Below, one piece after another: positions 1 through 7,450 of a stretch of DNA of 64,000 nt. Positions within the stretch are counted from its first letter, which is position 1. Every line of letters starts with the position of its first letter. The notes under the pieces are model-generated. The model saw only the letters and a list, made by a program, of their open reading frames with translations, ran no database searches and was not told the DNA's origin. The position numbers were made by a program, and so were the translations under genes. Source of the DNA: Plantactinospora sp040120695 (GTDB lineage: Bacteria > Actinomycetota > Actinomycetes > Mycobacteriales > Micromonosporaceae); contig NZ_JBEEAC010000005.1 of assembly GCF_040120695.1 (NCBI RefSeq), forward strand, positions 186,001-250,000, in the 5' to 3' direction.

Positions 1-1
1 G

Positions 2-250
2 GACGACGACGACCGGCGGATCAGCGCCCCGGTGCGGGACCGGATCGGCGCACTCGGCGCGCTGGTGCGCGGGCTCGACGAGCGGGACATCGCGGCCGAG
101 GACATCGCGCTGCGCCGACCGACCCTGGACGAGGTGTTCCTGCACCTCACCGGTGGCACCGGCGGCGAAGCCCGCGCCGGTGGTCGGGGCGGGCCGGCCG
201 GCCCGACCGGCGACCTGGCCGACGAGGAGAACCGGGAGGTGGCACGGTGA
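2..250 (+). CDS. ABC transporter ATP-binding protein, C-terminal fragment (5' end outside window)
   Basis: Only the last 82 codons are present. The sequence runs in frame from base 2 to the TGA at 248-250 and contains RRPTLDEVFLHLTG, the conserved C-terminal tail of daunorubicin-resistance (DrrA-type) ATPases that follow the nucleotide-binding domain. Walker motifs lie outside the window. The stop overlaps the GTG start of the next gene, an ABC-2 permease, by four bases, so the two form a translationally coupled exporter pair. The final 30 residues are Gly/Pro-rich and look like a flexible tail. The substrate is unknown; lipids or hydrophobic drugs are typical for the family. Confidence 0.85.
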   Translation, partial: DDDDRRISAPVRDRIGALGALVRGLDERDIAAEDIALRRPTLDEVFLHLTGGTGGEARAGGRGGPAGPTGDLADEENREVAR

Positions 251-1086
251 CCACGACGACGACCATGACATTTCCGTCCCCGCCGCGACACGCCGCGCAG
301 CGGCTGCGCTGGGTACTCGCGGACAGTTGGACGATCACCCGCCGGGACCTGGCGCACTGGGTCCGTCAACCGGTGCAGGTCGTCCTCGGGCTGCTGTTTC
401 CGATCATGGTGGTACTGATGTTCGGCTACCTGTTCGGCGGCGGGATGGCGGTGCCCGGCGGTGGCGGCTACCGGGAGTTCCTGATGCCCGGGATGTACGC
501 GATGACCATGCTCTTCGGCATCGAGGCCACCTACGCCGCGGTCGCCACCGACGCCGCCCGGGGAATCACCGACCGGTTTCGGGCGATGCCGATGGCCGGC
601 TCGGCGGTGGTGGTCGGCCGCAGCGTCGCCGACCTGCTGCACGCCGCGCTCGGCCTGGCGGTGATGGTCGGCTGCGGACTGGCGGTCGGCTGGCGGTGGC
701 ACGGCGGCGTCGGTGCCGCGCTGGCCGCGTTCGGGCTGCTCCTGCTGCTGCGGTTCGCGGTGCTCTGGGTGGGTATCTACCTCGGCCTGCTGCTGCGTAA
801 CCCGGAGGCGCTGGTCGCGTTGCAGGTGCTGGTCTGGCCGGTACTCTTCCTCTCCAACGCTCTGGTCGCCCCCGACACCATGCCGGGCTGGCTGGGCGTC
901 GTGGCCGAGTTGAACCCGCTCTCCGCGACGGTCTCCGCCACCCGGGAGCTCTTCGAGAACCCCGGCTGGGGGGAGAGCTCCCGGCTCGACCGCTACGCCG
1001 TGCCACTGGCGCTGGGCTGGCCGATCCTGCTGACCGCGATCTTCCTACCGCTCTCGGTGCGGCTGTACCGGCGACTCGACCGGTAG
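247..1086 (+). CDS. ABC-2 type transporter permease (DrrB-like)
   Basis: This 279-residue integral membrane protein should form the transmembrane half of an exporter with the ATPase encoded just upstream. After a cytoplasmic N-terminus of about 40 residues come six hydrophobic segments, beginning at VVLGLLFPIMVVLMFGYLF, with the family's ITDRFRAMPM element between segments 2 and 3. Length and layout match DrrB/ABC2_membrane permeases. The GTG start at 247 lies inside the ATPase stop (GTGA overlap), which fixes it. A strong hairpin follows the stop, so the operon ends here. Substrate not predictable. Confidence 0.88.
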   Translation: MTTTTTMTFPSPPRHAAQRLRWVLADSWTITRRDLAHWVRQPVQVVLGLLFPIMVVLMFGYLFGGGMAVPGGGGYREFLMPGMYAMTMLFGIEATYAAVATDAARGITDRFRAMPMAGSAVVVGRSVADLLHAALGLAVMVGCGLAVGWRWHGGVGAALAAFGLLLLLRFAVLWVGIYLGLLLRNPEALVALQVLVWPVLFLSNALVAPDTMPGWLGVVAELNPLSATVSATRELFENPGWGESSRLDRYAVPLALGWPILLTAIFLPLSVRLYRRLDR

Positions 1087-1098
1087 CCGGCGGCCCGA

Positions 1099-1134
1099 CG
1101 GCCGTACGCCCCGCTCGGCCGGGGCGTACGGCCG
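1099..1134. terminator. Perfect 15-bp hairpin terminator
   Basis: Arms 1099-1113 and 1120-1134 (CGGCCGTACGCCCCG and its exact complement) enclose a 6-base loop, 12 bases after the permease stop. There is no T-tract, as is usual in high-GC actinomycetes. It probably ends the ABC operon. Confidence 0.75.
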
Positions 1135-1204
1135 GGGTTGCGGCGGCCGGTGAGGGGTATCCCAGGACGCCAGCGCGGCGAGAGCGAGCCTGGAAGAGGA
1201 CATC

Positions 1205-2047
1205 ATGCCCCTGCTACCCGATGAACCCAGCCGACCCGACGCCATCGTGTTGATCCACGGCCTCTGGATGACCTCCCGGAGTTGGGAGCACTGGGCCGAC
1301 CGGTACCGGGATGCCGGGTTCCAGGTGCTGACGCCAGCCTGGCCCGGCATGGACTCCGACGTCGAGGCATTGCGCCGCGACCCGGCCGCGATCGCCGGGC
1401 TGACCTCGGACCAGATCGTCGACCACCACGAGCGGATCATCCGTGAACTGCCCAGCCCGCCGATCATCATGGGACACTCGTTCGGCGGCGCGTTCGCCCA
1501 GATGCTGCTGGACCGCGGGCTGGGCGCGGCCGGAGTCGCGATCGACTCGGCGGCGGTCAAGGGAGTCGTCCGGATGCCGCTCTCCTCGCTCAAGGCCAGC
1601 CTGCCGGTACTGCGGAACCCGGCGAACCGGCACCGGGCCGTACCGCTGAGTCTGGACGAGTTCCACTACGCCTTCGCCAACACCATGTCCCGGGACGAGG
1701 CGGAGCAGGCGTACCAGCGCCACCACGTACCGGCCGCCGGGCACGTGCTCTTCGAGTCGGCGCTGGCGAACCTGAACCCCCGGACCGCGCTGCGGGTGGA
1801 CTTCGGCAACGAGCGGCGGGCGCCACTGCTGCTGATCGCCGGCGGCGCCGACCACGTGGCGCCACCCTCGGTGACGAAGGCGACCGCCGGACAGTACCGG
1901 AAGTCGACCGCGGTCACCGGCTACAAGGAGTTCCCGGGTCGATCGCACTACATCCTGGGGCAGCCCGGCTGGGAGGAGGTCGCCGACTACGCGCTCAACT
2001 GGGCCGTGCAGGCGGCGCTGTCCCGCCGACCGCAACCCCACCGGTAG
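1205..2047 (+). CDS. alpha/beta hydrolase
   Basis: A 280-residue soluble protein of the alpha/beta-hydrolase fold. The oxyanion-loop motif IHGLWM is near residue 18. The nucleophile elbow GHSFGG is near residue 97, the acid is in GGADHVAP near residue 218 and the histidine is in GRSHY near residue 246, so the Ser-Asp-His triad is complete. The ATG at 1205 is preceded by GGAAGAGGA. No signal peptide is visible, so it is probably a cytoplasmic esterase or lipase-like enzyme. It stands alone, convergent with the YciI gene. The substrate cannot be told from sequence. Confidence 0.85.
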   Translation: MPLLPDEPSRPDAIVLIHGLWMTSRSWEHWADRYRDAGFQVLTPAWPGMDSDVEALRRDPAAIAGLTSDQIVDHHERIIRELPSPPIIMGHSFGGAFAQMLLDRGLGAAGVAIDSAAVKGVVRMPLSSLKASLPVLRNPANRHRAVPLSLDEFHYAFANTMSRDEAEQAYQRHHVPAAGHVLFESALANLNPRTALRVDFGNERRAPLLLIAGGADHVAPPSVTKATAGQYRKSTAVTGYKEFPGRSHYILGQPGWEEVADYALNWAVQAALSRRPQPHR

Positions 2048-2107
2048 CGGACCCGCGCTCCGGTTCCGCTCGGGCCACCGACCTCGGCGTCGGACGGCGC
2101 GGTCGGG

Positions 2108-2380
2108 TCACGGCGCCAGGTCGCCGACCGCCGGTGCCCAGTGCCGCAACGTGACCACCTCGACCCCGGGCGTCCGGTAGTAGGGGTCGGCGTCGAGAGT
2201 CTGCCGCACCGCCGCTTCGTCCGCGTCGAAGAGCAGCAGCGCGCCCGAGTCGTCCGCCCAGGGCCCGGCCGCCACGAGGTCGCCGTCGGCGTGCAGCCGG
2301 GCCAGCAGTTCCCGGTGGGCCGGCCGGGCGGCCAGCCGGGCGGCGGGGTCGCCGGTGAAGTGCAGTTCCACAACGATCAT
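2108..2380 (-). CDS. YciI family protein
   Basis: A 90-residue protein of the YciI (YCII-related, dimeric ferredoxin-like) family, with the family's opening beta strand VVELHFTGDP, a helix built from AARPAHRELLARLHADGDLVAAGP and the typical LLLFDADEAAVRQTLDADPYY region. Homologous domains carry a His-Asp pair and may act as small dehydrochlorinase-like enzymes, but most have no known role. It is divergent from the Crp-like regulator gene, with a palindrome in the shared upstream region, so that regulator may control it. Function unknown. Confidence 0.85.
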   Translation of the reverse strand: MIVVELHFTGDPAARLAARPAHRELLARLHADGDLVAAGPWADDSGALLLFDADEAAVRQTLDADPYYRTPGVEVVTLRHWAPAVGDLAP

Positions 2381-2414
2381 GTGCAGGACCCTACGTACCC
2401 CCGCCGAGCCGTCG

Positions 2415-2432
2415 CTGTAACCGGGTATACAG
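2415..2432. promoter_or_regulatory. Imperfect palindrome in the yciI/crp-like divergent promoter region
   Basis: CTGTAACCGGGTATACAG has 5-bp complementary arms (CTGTA/TACAG) plus one inner pair. It lies between the divergent YciI-family and Crp-like genes, 56 bases before the latter's ATG. It could be the operator of the Crp-like protein. Only its position and symmetry support this. Confidence 0.4.
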
Positions 2433-2488
2433 CCGATCGGGCCGTTTCGGCGGGCCGCAGTCCCGGTTGGTCGGGAACAATTCGTCAG

Positions 2489-3169
2489 ATGGAACCGACG
2501 GACCTGCGCGGGCTGGCCGCCGTACCCGTCTTCGCCGCCCTCGGGCCGGTGCGGCTGCGCCGGCTACTCGACCGCTCGGTGCTCCGGGCCGCCCGCCCCG
2601 GCGCGGTGCTGGCGGTACGCGGTCAGCCCGCCGAGCACGTGATCGTGGTGCAGGCGGGCATCCTGACCGGGGTGCACGACACCGCCGACGGAAAGCGGCT
2701 GCGGCTCGGTGACTTCGCCGGCCCGTGCGCGGTCGACAAGAGCGCAGTACTGGACGGCGGCGGTTACACCGCTACCTGGCTGGCCGCCACGGTACTGCGC
2801 TACCGGCTGGTACCGGCCGGCGAACTGCTCCGGCTGATCGACGACGTACCGGCGGTGCGGCGGCACGTACTCAGGCACCTGGCCCAACGGCTGCGCCACC
2901 GGCAGGCGGAGCTGGTACGCACCTCGTACGCCGATGCCGGGACCCGGGTGGCGGCCTGGCTGGTCGCCGCGGCCGGCCGGAGCGGGCGCCGGGTGCCGCT
3001 GCCCGGGGCGCAGCAGGGGCTGGCGGAGTCGATCGGGATGACCAGGGTGTCGGTCAACCGGGCGCTGCGGACCCTCGCCGAGGCCGGGCTGCTCCGGGTC
3101 GAGCCGGGCGCGGTGGTGGTCCTGGCACCCGAACTCCTGGCCGCCCGCGCCGTGCACGGTGACGGCTGA
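2489..3169 (+). CDS. Crp/Fnr family transcriptional regulator
   Basis: A 226-residue regulator. A cyclic-nucleotide-binding-type beta-barrel covers roughly residues 8-125 (FAALGPVRLRRLLDRSVL, then AEHVIVVQAGILTGVHDTADGKRLRLGDF). A linker helix follows, then a winged HTH of the Crp class (GLAESIGMTRVSVNRALRTLAEAGLLRVE). The usual cAMP-contacting RPGE/RS signature of true CRP is not evident, so the effector is open. The ATG at 2489 is chosen because the domain starts directly after it. The in-frame extension back to 2141 overlaps the yciI gene on the other strand and has no domain content. The box AACAAT lies 7 bases before the ATG, hinting at a leaderless mRNA. Confidence 0.85.
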   Translation: MEPTDLRGLAAVPVFAALGPVRLRRLLDRSVLRAARPGAVLAVRGQPAEHVIVVQAGILTGVHDTADGKRLRLGDFAGPCAVDKSAVLDGGGYTATWLAATVLRYRLVPAGELLRLIDDVPAVRRHVLRHLAQRLRHRQAELVRTSYADAGTRVAAWLVAAAGRSGRRVPLPGAQQGLAESIGMTRVSVNRALRTLAEAGLLRVEPGAVVVLAPELLAARAVHGDG

Positions 3170-3255
3170 CCACCGGCGCCGACGCGGCGGTGACGTGATG
3201 CTCGACGGGCCACACACGGGATCTCGACGGCAGCGGCTGCCACGCCGCACCGGTG

Positions 3256-4200
3256 TTACCCGGCCGAACCGATCGCCACGGCGAGCTTGCCGACGATACC
3301 GCTGTTGGTGAAATCGGCGAACGCCTGCGGTACCTCGTCCAGCAGGTAGGTGCGGGCGATCGACGGGCGCAGCCGGTCGGCGGCGGCCTCGGTGGCGATG
3401 TGGTCGAGCACGATCCGGTCCGGGATCGCCTCGACCGCCGTGACGTTCAGCGCACGGTCGCCGAGCTGCTCGGAGTCCACCCCCAGGGTGGAGGAGAACC
3501 GGCCGCCGGGAGTGACCAGGTCGGCGATCAGCTCCGGATCGCCGGCGAGGTGCACGGCGCTGTCCACCCCGTCCGGGGCGAGCTGCCGGACCTGTGCGGC
3601 CAGGTCGCCCCGGTAGTCGACGGTGTGCGCGGCGCCGAGTTCGTGCAGCAGGTCGGCGGCAGGCCCGGACTCGGCGGTGGCGATCACGGTCGCGCCGCGC
3701 GCGGCGGCGAGCTGGACGGCGTAGTGCCCGACCCCACCGGTGGCTCCGGAGATCAGCAGCGTCTCGCCGTGTGCCGGGGCGACCGCGTCGACGCTGGCCA
3801 GCGCGGCGACGCCGGCCAGACCGAGTACGCCCGCGGAGCGGTAGTCGAGCCCGGCCGGCAGCGGCGCGAGGCCGATGTCCTCCGGTACGACGACGTACTC
3901 GCCGAACGACCCGTCGCCGAGCCCGGGCTTGGTCACCACGCCGAAGACCTTCTCGCCGGGCATGAACCCGCTGACCCCCGGCCCGACCTCCGTGACGATG
4001 CCGGCGAAGTCCCGGCCGAGCACCACCGGGAACTGGTGCTCGACCTCGCCGTCCAGGAACCCACCGGCGAGTTTCGCGTCGAAGCCGTTCAGGGACGAGC
4101 TCTGTACCTCGATCTTCACCTCGCCGTCGCCGGGCGTCGGCTCCGGCATTTCCCGGACCTGCGGCATCGCCCCAAACGACTCAGACATGACGGCACGCAT
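3256..4200 (-). CDS. NADP-dependent quinone-oxidoreductase-like medium-chain dehydrogenase
   Basis: This 314-residue protein belongs to the zinc-free quinone oxidoreductase (QOR) branch of the medium-chain dehydrogenase/reductase superfamily. A GroES-like domain covers residues 1-125 (FPVVLGRDFAGIVTEVG, FGVV). It is followed by a Rossmann domain with ISGATGGVGHYAVQLAAARGATVIATA near residue 150; this glycine-rich loop with AxxGxxG spacing is typical of NADPH binding. No structural zinc Cys cluster is present. The last half ends with the QOR-like dimer region (LLDEVPQAFADFTNSGIVGKL). Likely a cytoplasmic quinone or enone reductase. It is convergent with the Crp-like gene and stands alone. Confidence 0.87.
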   Translation of the reverse strand: MRAVMSESFGAMPQVREMPEPTPGDGEVKIEVQSSSLNGFDAKLAGGFLDGEVEHQFPVVLGRDFAGIVTEVGPGVSGFMPGEKVFGVVTKPGLGDGSFGEYVVVPEDIGLAPLPAGLDYRSAGVLGLAGVAALASVDAVAPAHGETLLISGATGGVGHYAVQLAAARGATVIATAESGPAADLLHELGAAHTVDYRGDLAAQVRQLAPDGVDSAVHLAGDPELIADLVTPGGRFSSTLGVDSEQLGDRALNVTAVEAIPDRIVLDHIATEAAADRLRPSIARTYLLDEVPQAFADFTNSGIVGKLAVAIGSAG

Positions 4201-4319
4201 CTACCGGCCCTCCCCGACTACTCCGCCCGATTCGACCCGGCTGCATTCCCGCCGGACTCCGCCGCATGCCTTCCCACCGGGGCGGATAACCGGATTCCGG
4301 GTCGGCGAGTCGTGCGGTC

Positions 4320-5042
4320 TCAGTCGAAGAACCGGGCCAGGTGGCTGGGTTCCGGGCCGGGGTCGTCCGGGCCCAGCGGGGTGAGGTCGGCGAAGATCGA
4401 CGCACCGTCGCAGCCGGCGTGCAGCGGGTACCACCGGGGCGCACCGGGATGGCGATGGCAGATGTGCTTGATCGTCTGTACGTCCAGCAGGCGTACATGA
4501 GTCGGGTCGGCGACCGCGTTGACATGCCCCCACCAGGGGCTCATCACGTGCAGTACGCCGCCGGGCCGGAGCACCCGGTGACACTCGTCGACCAGGGTCA
4601 GGAAGTCGATCAGGTGCTCCAGGATGTGCACCGTGAAGATCACGTCGACCGAGTCGCCGGCCAGCGGCAGCGGGCCGGAGAGGTCCGCTTGGGCGTCCAC
4701 TCCCGGGGCCACCCGCAGGTCGAGGCCGAGGTTGCCCGGGTACTGCTTGGCGGCGCCGCAGCCGAGATCCATCATCACCGGGTCCCGCCCGGCCACCCGT
4801 ACCCGGGACCAGACGGCCAGTACGCCGTCGAGCCGGCCGACGAGTCGCCGGACCAGCGCCAGTTCGTCCCGGTGGGCCGCCTCGCCGGTCAGGTGGGCGA
4901 CACCGCGGTCGAACCGTACCTCCACCGCCGTGCCGCGCAGCCGGTCGTCGTGCGTGACGAGGTCGGCGTACGCCGTGCCGAGGAACTCGTCGATCGCCCG
5001 CAACCGTTCCCCGGATGGCGCCCTGTGCAGTTGCGCGACCAT
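4320..5042 (-). CDS. BON domain-class I methyltransferase fusion
   Basis: A 240-residue protein with two parts. Residues about 20-80 (AVEVRFDRGVAHLTGEA, then VRRLVGRLDGVLAVWSRVRV) have the beta-alpha-beta pattern of a BON domain, a lipid- or ligand-binding module usually found in periplasmic proteins. Residues about 85-240 are a class I SAM methyltransferase: VMMDLGCG is motif I, PLAGDSVDVIFTVHILEHL carries motif IV and VLRPGGVLHVMSPWWG is the post-I/VI region. The ATG at 5042 has GGGAGG five bases upstream, so the longer reading frame starting at 5144 is rejected. There is no signal peptide, so the BON module is cytoplasmic. The methyl acceptor is unknown. Confidence 0.78.
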   Translation of the reverse strand: MVAQLHRAPSGERLRAIDEFLGTAYADLVTHDDRLRGTAVEVRFDRGVAHLTGEAAHRDELALVRRLVGRLDGVLAVWSRVRVAGRDPVMMDLGCGAAKQYPGNLGLDLRVAPGVDAQADLSGPLPLAGDSVDVIFTVHILEHLIDFLTLVDECHRVLRPGGVLHVMSPWWGHVNAVADPTHVRLLDVQTIKHICHRHPGAPRWYPLHAGCDGASIFADLTPLGPDDPGPEPSHLARFFD

Positions 5043-5184
5043 CACCACCTCCCGGCCGGGGCTACCCGGAATGCTCCGGTCTACGCCTCGCCCCGGCGGG
5101 TCGGTGGAGTTGGTCGCTTTCCGCCGATTGGCGACTCGCCGCACCGCCCACTCCGACCCCCCGCACCACCCCGGCCCGCCGCCG

Positions 5185-5502
5185 TCAGCCGGTGCCGGCG
5201 CGCCGGCCGGCCCGCCCCAGGCTGCGCAGCCTCGGCCGGGGCGTCGCCGTCCGGAGTACTCGTTTCAGGTGGTACCGGTGCAGTTCCGCACTCCCCTTCA
5301 TGTTGCCGTCCTCGGTCACCGAGACCAGTTCCCAGCCCTGGGCTCCGGCCCGGTTGAGGTGGGCGAGCGCGGTGTCCCCGTACGGAGAGACGTCGAGCAC
5401 GGCACCATCCGGGCCATACCAGGTGTAGGCGAGTTCCCAGCCGGTGTCGTCCAACCGGGGCTGGCGCCGCCGCACCAACAGTGCGTACTCCCATCTGAGC
5501 AT
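5185..5502 (-). CDS. Conserved small protein, DUF4177-like
   Basis: A 105-residue protein opening with RWEYALLVRR and containing LAHLNRAGAQGWELVSVTED. This layout (aromatic first strand, helix, then GWELVSV strand) is that of the DUF4177 family, whose role is unknown. The last 25 residues are Arg-rich and carry no domain. No clear Shine-Dalgarno sequence precedes the ATG, so the start is only probable. It lies upstream of the BON-methyltransferase gene on the same strand with a gap of about 140 bases, so co-transcription is possible but unproven. Confidence 0.65.
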   Translation of the reverse strand: MLRWEYALLVRRRQPRLDDTGWELAYTWYGPDGAVLDVSPYGDTALAHLNRAGAQGWELVSVTEDGNMKGSAELHRYHLKRVLRTATPRPRLRSLGRAGRRAGTG

Positions 5503-5627
5503 GGCGTAGTTCTTGCCCAGCCGTACGGCGGCAGAAACCGGGCTCGACGGGTCGGCTCATGAGACCTCAGATGCTATCCGCCCGCCCGGCCGCGACCCGG
5601 CGCCGGAGTAGCAGACTGATTCCTGTG

Positions 5628-6383
5628 ATGACCACGTTGGCGATCGACTGCGGCGGTGGCGGGATCAAGGCGTCCGTGCTCGACGACGCCGGCACGATGC
5701 GTACCCGGCCGCTGCGGGTGCCGACCCCGTACCCGTTGCCGACCGCGCTCTTCGTCAAGACGCTGCTGGATCTCGGCGGCCGGCTGCCGACGGCCGACCG
5801 GGTCACCGTCGGGATGCCCGGGATGCTGCGGCACGGCGTCGTGGTGGCCACCCCGCACTACGTCACCCGGGCCGGGCCGCGCACCAGACCGGACCCGGAG
5901 TTGGTCGCCGAGTGGTCCGGCTTCGACGTCCGCAGCGCGCTCACCGACGCGTTCGGGCTGCCGACACTGGTGCTCAACGACGCCGAGGTGCACGGCGCCG
6001 GGGTGGTCGCCGGGACCGGCCTGGAGCTGGTACTCACCCTCGGCACCGGGCTGGGCTGCGCGCTCTTCGACGGCGGACGGCTCGCCCCGCACCTGGAACT
6101 GTCGCAGGCGCCGGTCCGGTGGAGGATGAGCTACGACACCTACATCGGCGAGCACGAGCGGCGCCGGCTCGGCGACGCGTTCTGGTCGCGCCGGGTCCGG
6201 GGGGTGGTGGACGGGCTCCGCCCGGTCTTCCTCTGGGACCGGCTCTACCTGGGTGGCGGCAACTCCCGGCTGGTCCGGCCGGAGCAGGTCGCCCGGATGG
6301 GTGACGACGTGGTGGTGGTGCCGAACAGCGCCGGCATCCTCGGCGGCGTACGCGCCTGGGAAATGGGCTCCCGGCGGCCCTGA
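5628..6383 (+). CDS. ROK-family sugar kinase (polyphosphate-glucokinase-like)
   Basis: A 251-residue ROK kinase. The N-terminal phosphate-1 motif is LAIDCGGGGIKASVLDD. The acid-base aspartate lies in LVLNDAEVHGAG (residues ~105-116), followed by phosphate-2 motif LVLTLGTGLGCALFDGG, and LYLGGGNS near residue 205 is the adenosine loop. Length and motif spacing match PPGK-type glucokinases, which use polyphosphate or ATP to phosphorylate glucose. The ROK zinc-binding CxCGxxGC cluster is absent, as in PPGKs. The ATG at 5628 directly precedes the phosphate-1 strand. GTG at 5625 is an equally usable start. Confidence 0.82.
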   Translation: MTTLAIDCGGGGIKASVLDDAGTMRTRPLRVPTPYPLPTALFVKTLLDLGGRLPTADRVTVGMPGMLRHGVVVATPHYVTRAGPRTRPDPELVAEWSGFDVRSALTDAFGLPTLVLNDAEVHGAGVVAGTGLELVLTLGTGLGCALFDGGRLAPHLELSQAPVRWRMSYDTYIGEHERRRLGDAFWSRRVRGVVDGLRPVFLWDRLYLGGGNSRLVRPEQVARMGDDVVVVPNSAGILGGVRAWEMGSRRP

Positions 6384-6490
6384 CTCCAGCGGCGGTTTCC
6401 GTCGTGATCTCGTCGCCCGGAACAGTCGCGGTACTGGCGGTGTTGTGCCAGCGTCGAGGGAAGTAGTCGCGATACGAGGAGGTGGGTCTA

Positions 6491-6859
6491 GTGGATCTTC
6501 TCGCCGAGTACCGGCGGGCGACCCTGTACTTCGAGACCGGGGACCCGTCCGGAGCTGTCAGGTTGCTGGAGCCCATCGTCGAGGCCGAGCCCGACAACGC
6601 CTCCGTACGGCAGTTGCTCGCCCGCGCGTACTTCCAGACGGCTCAGCTGGGTCGAGCCGAGGAGCAGCTGCGCACACTGGTGCAGCGCGACCCGAGCGAC
6701 CACTACGCGCACCATGTGCTGGGCCGCACCCTGGAGCGGGACGGCCGACCGGAGGAGGCTCTCCGCCACCTCCGGATCGCCGCCGCGATGTACGCGGAGA
6801 ACGACGACTACCGGATCGCACTGGAGCGCGTCGAGAACCGGGTCGGCGGTCGACGGTGA
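6491..6859 (+). CDS. Tetratricopeptide-repeat protein
   Basis: A 122-residue protein made almost wholly of three TPR-type helix pairs: YFETGDPSGAVRLLEPIVEAEP, ARAYFQTAQLGRAEEQLRTLVQRDP, and HHVLGRTLERDGRPEEALRHLRIA. These repeats form a scaffold for binding partner proteins. The GTG at 6491 is preferred because GAGGAGG (6475-6481) lies 9 bases upstream; the GTG at 6482 would abut the ribosome-binding site. No signal peptide or membrane segment. The Smr gene follows after a short gap that contains its own promoter-like box, so the two need not be co-transcribed. Confidence 0.83.
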   Translation: MDLLAEYRRATLYFETGDPSGAVRLLEPIVEAEPDNASVRQLLARAYFQTAQLGRAEEQLRTLVQRDPSDHYAHHVLGRTLERDGRPEEALRHLRIAAAMYAENDDYRIALERVENRVGGRR

Positions 6860-6880
6860 CCGCTCCCCGGCGGCTCCGCC

Positions 6881-6886
6881 TACGAT
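6881..6886 (+). promoter_or_regulatory. -10 box of a leaderless promoter for the leader ORF/smr
   Basis: TACGAT fits the actinobacterial TANNNT -10 pattern and ends 8 bases before the ATG at 6895, the spacing seen in leaderless transcripts. No convincing -35 hexamer is visible, which is common in this group. Confidence 0.5.
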
Positions 6887-6894
6887 CGGATGTC

Positions 6895-6927
6895 ATGGAC
6901 GCTGCGCGGCCGGTGACCCACCGATGA
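6895..6927 (+). CDS. Ten-codon leader peptide overlapping smr
   Basis: ATG at 6895 opens MDAARPVTHR and stops at TGA 6925-6927, which overlaps the smr ATG (6924) in an ATGA arrangement. A TANNNT box 8 bases upstream suggests that transcription starts at or next to this ATG. Ribosomes reading the mini-ORF would then re-initiate on smr. The Smr gene itself has no clear Shine-Dalgarno sequence, which fits such coupling. The coding status rests on arrangement only. Confidence 0.4.
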   Translation: MDAARPVTHR

Positions 6928-7178
6928 AGCTCAAGCTGGACCTGCACGACATCTTCAACCGTGGCCACGACATCGACCGGGCGCTGCGTGGGATCATAGA
7001 CGAGGCGGTGGCCAAGAAGGCGACCATGGTCGAGATCATTCCGGGCAAGGGGTCGGGGCAGCTGAAGAAGCGGGTGCTGCGGTTCCTCGACCAGAAGGAG
7101 ATCAAGCAGCTATACCACCGGGTCGAGAAGGATTCCAAGAACTTCGGCCGCCTTTTCGTGCATTTTCGCTGGAAATAG
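6924..7178 (+). CDS. Smr (small MutS-related) domain protein
   Basis: An 84-residue stand-alone Smr domain. It has the N-terminal LDLHD motif, a helix AxxFIxxAVAKK-like segment (GIIDEAVAKKATMVEIIPGKGSGQLKKRV) containing the hallmark HGxG-type loop in the form PGKGSG, and a closing FGRLFVHFRW strand. Smr domains bind and often nick branched DNA or RNA. The His of the classic HGKG loop is replaced by Pro here, so nuclease activity is uncertain, but this variant is frequent in actinobacteria. Its start overlaps the leader ORF stop, and a terminator hairpin follows 23 bases after the stop. Confidence 0.85.
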   Translation: MKLKLDLHDIFNRGHDIDRALRGIIDEAVAKKATMVEIIPGKGSGQLKKRVLRFLDQKEIKQLYHRVEKDSKNFGRLFVHFRWK

Positions 7179-7201
7179 GCCACGCCCGGGCGGAACAGGG
7201 A

Positions 7202-7227
7202 GGTCCCCGGCGGGGAAACCGGGGACC
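7202..7227. terminator. 9-bp hairpin terminator after smr
   Basis: GGTCCCCGG (7202-7210) and its perfect complement (7219-7227) enclose an 8-base loop. It separates smr from the accessory genes that follow. Bases 7228-7450 hold a less GC-rich stretch with no gene that can be supported. Confidence 0.65.
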
Positions 7228-7450
7228 ATGGCCAGCTCCCATTGCCTTCCGGAACCAAATTCTCCACTGTGCACACAGTTGACGGGTAGCCGACACATCA
7301 TCGCCGCGACCGGCCATAGCGACCACTGATCGCGTGGACTACGCTTCCAATCCACGATCAGATCTGTGCTACGTCAAGGCGCCCCCACCGGATCATTTTC
7401 ATTCGATCATGGATGTCGGGCGGTCCGCGAGAGGCGGTGCACCAATCGAC

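Noticed and set aside
2141..2488. N-terminal extension of the Crp-like protein
   Set aside because: It lies antisense to the YciI gene and has no similarity to Crp proteins.
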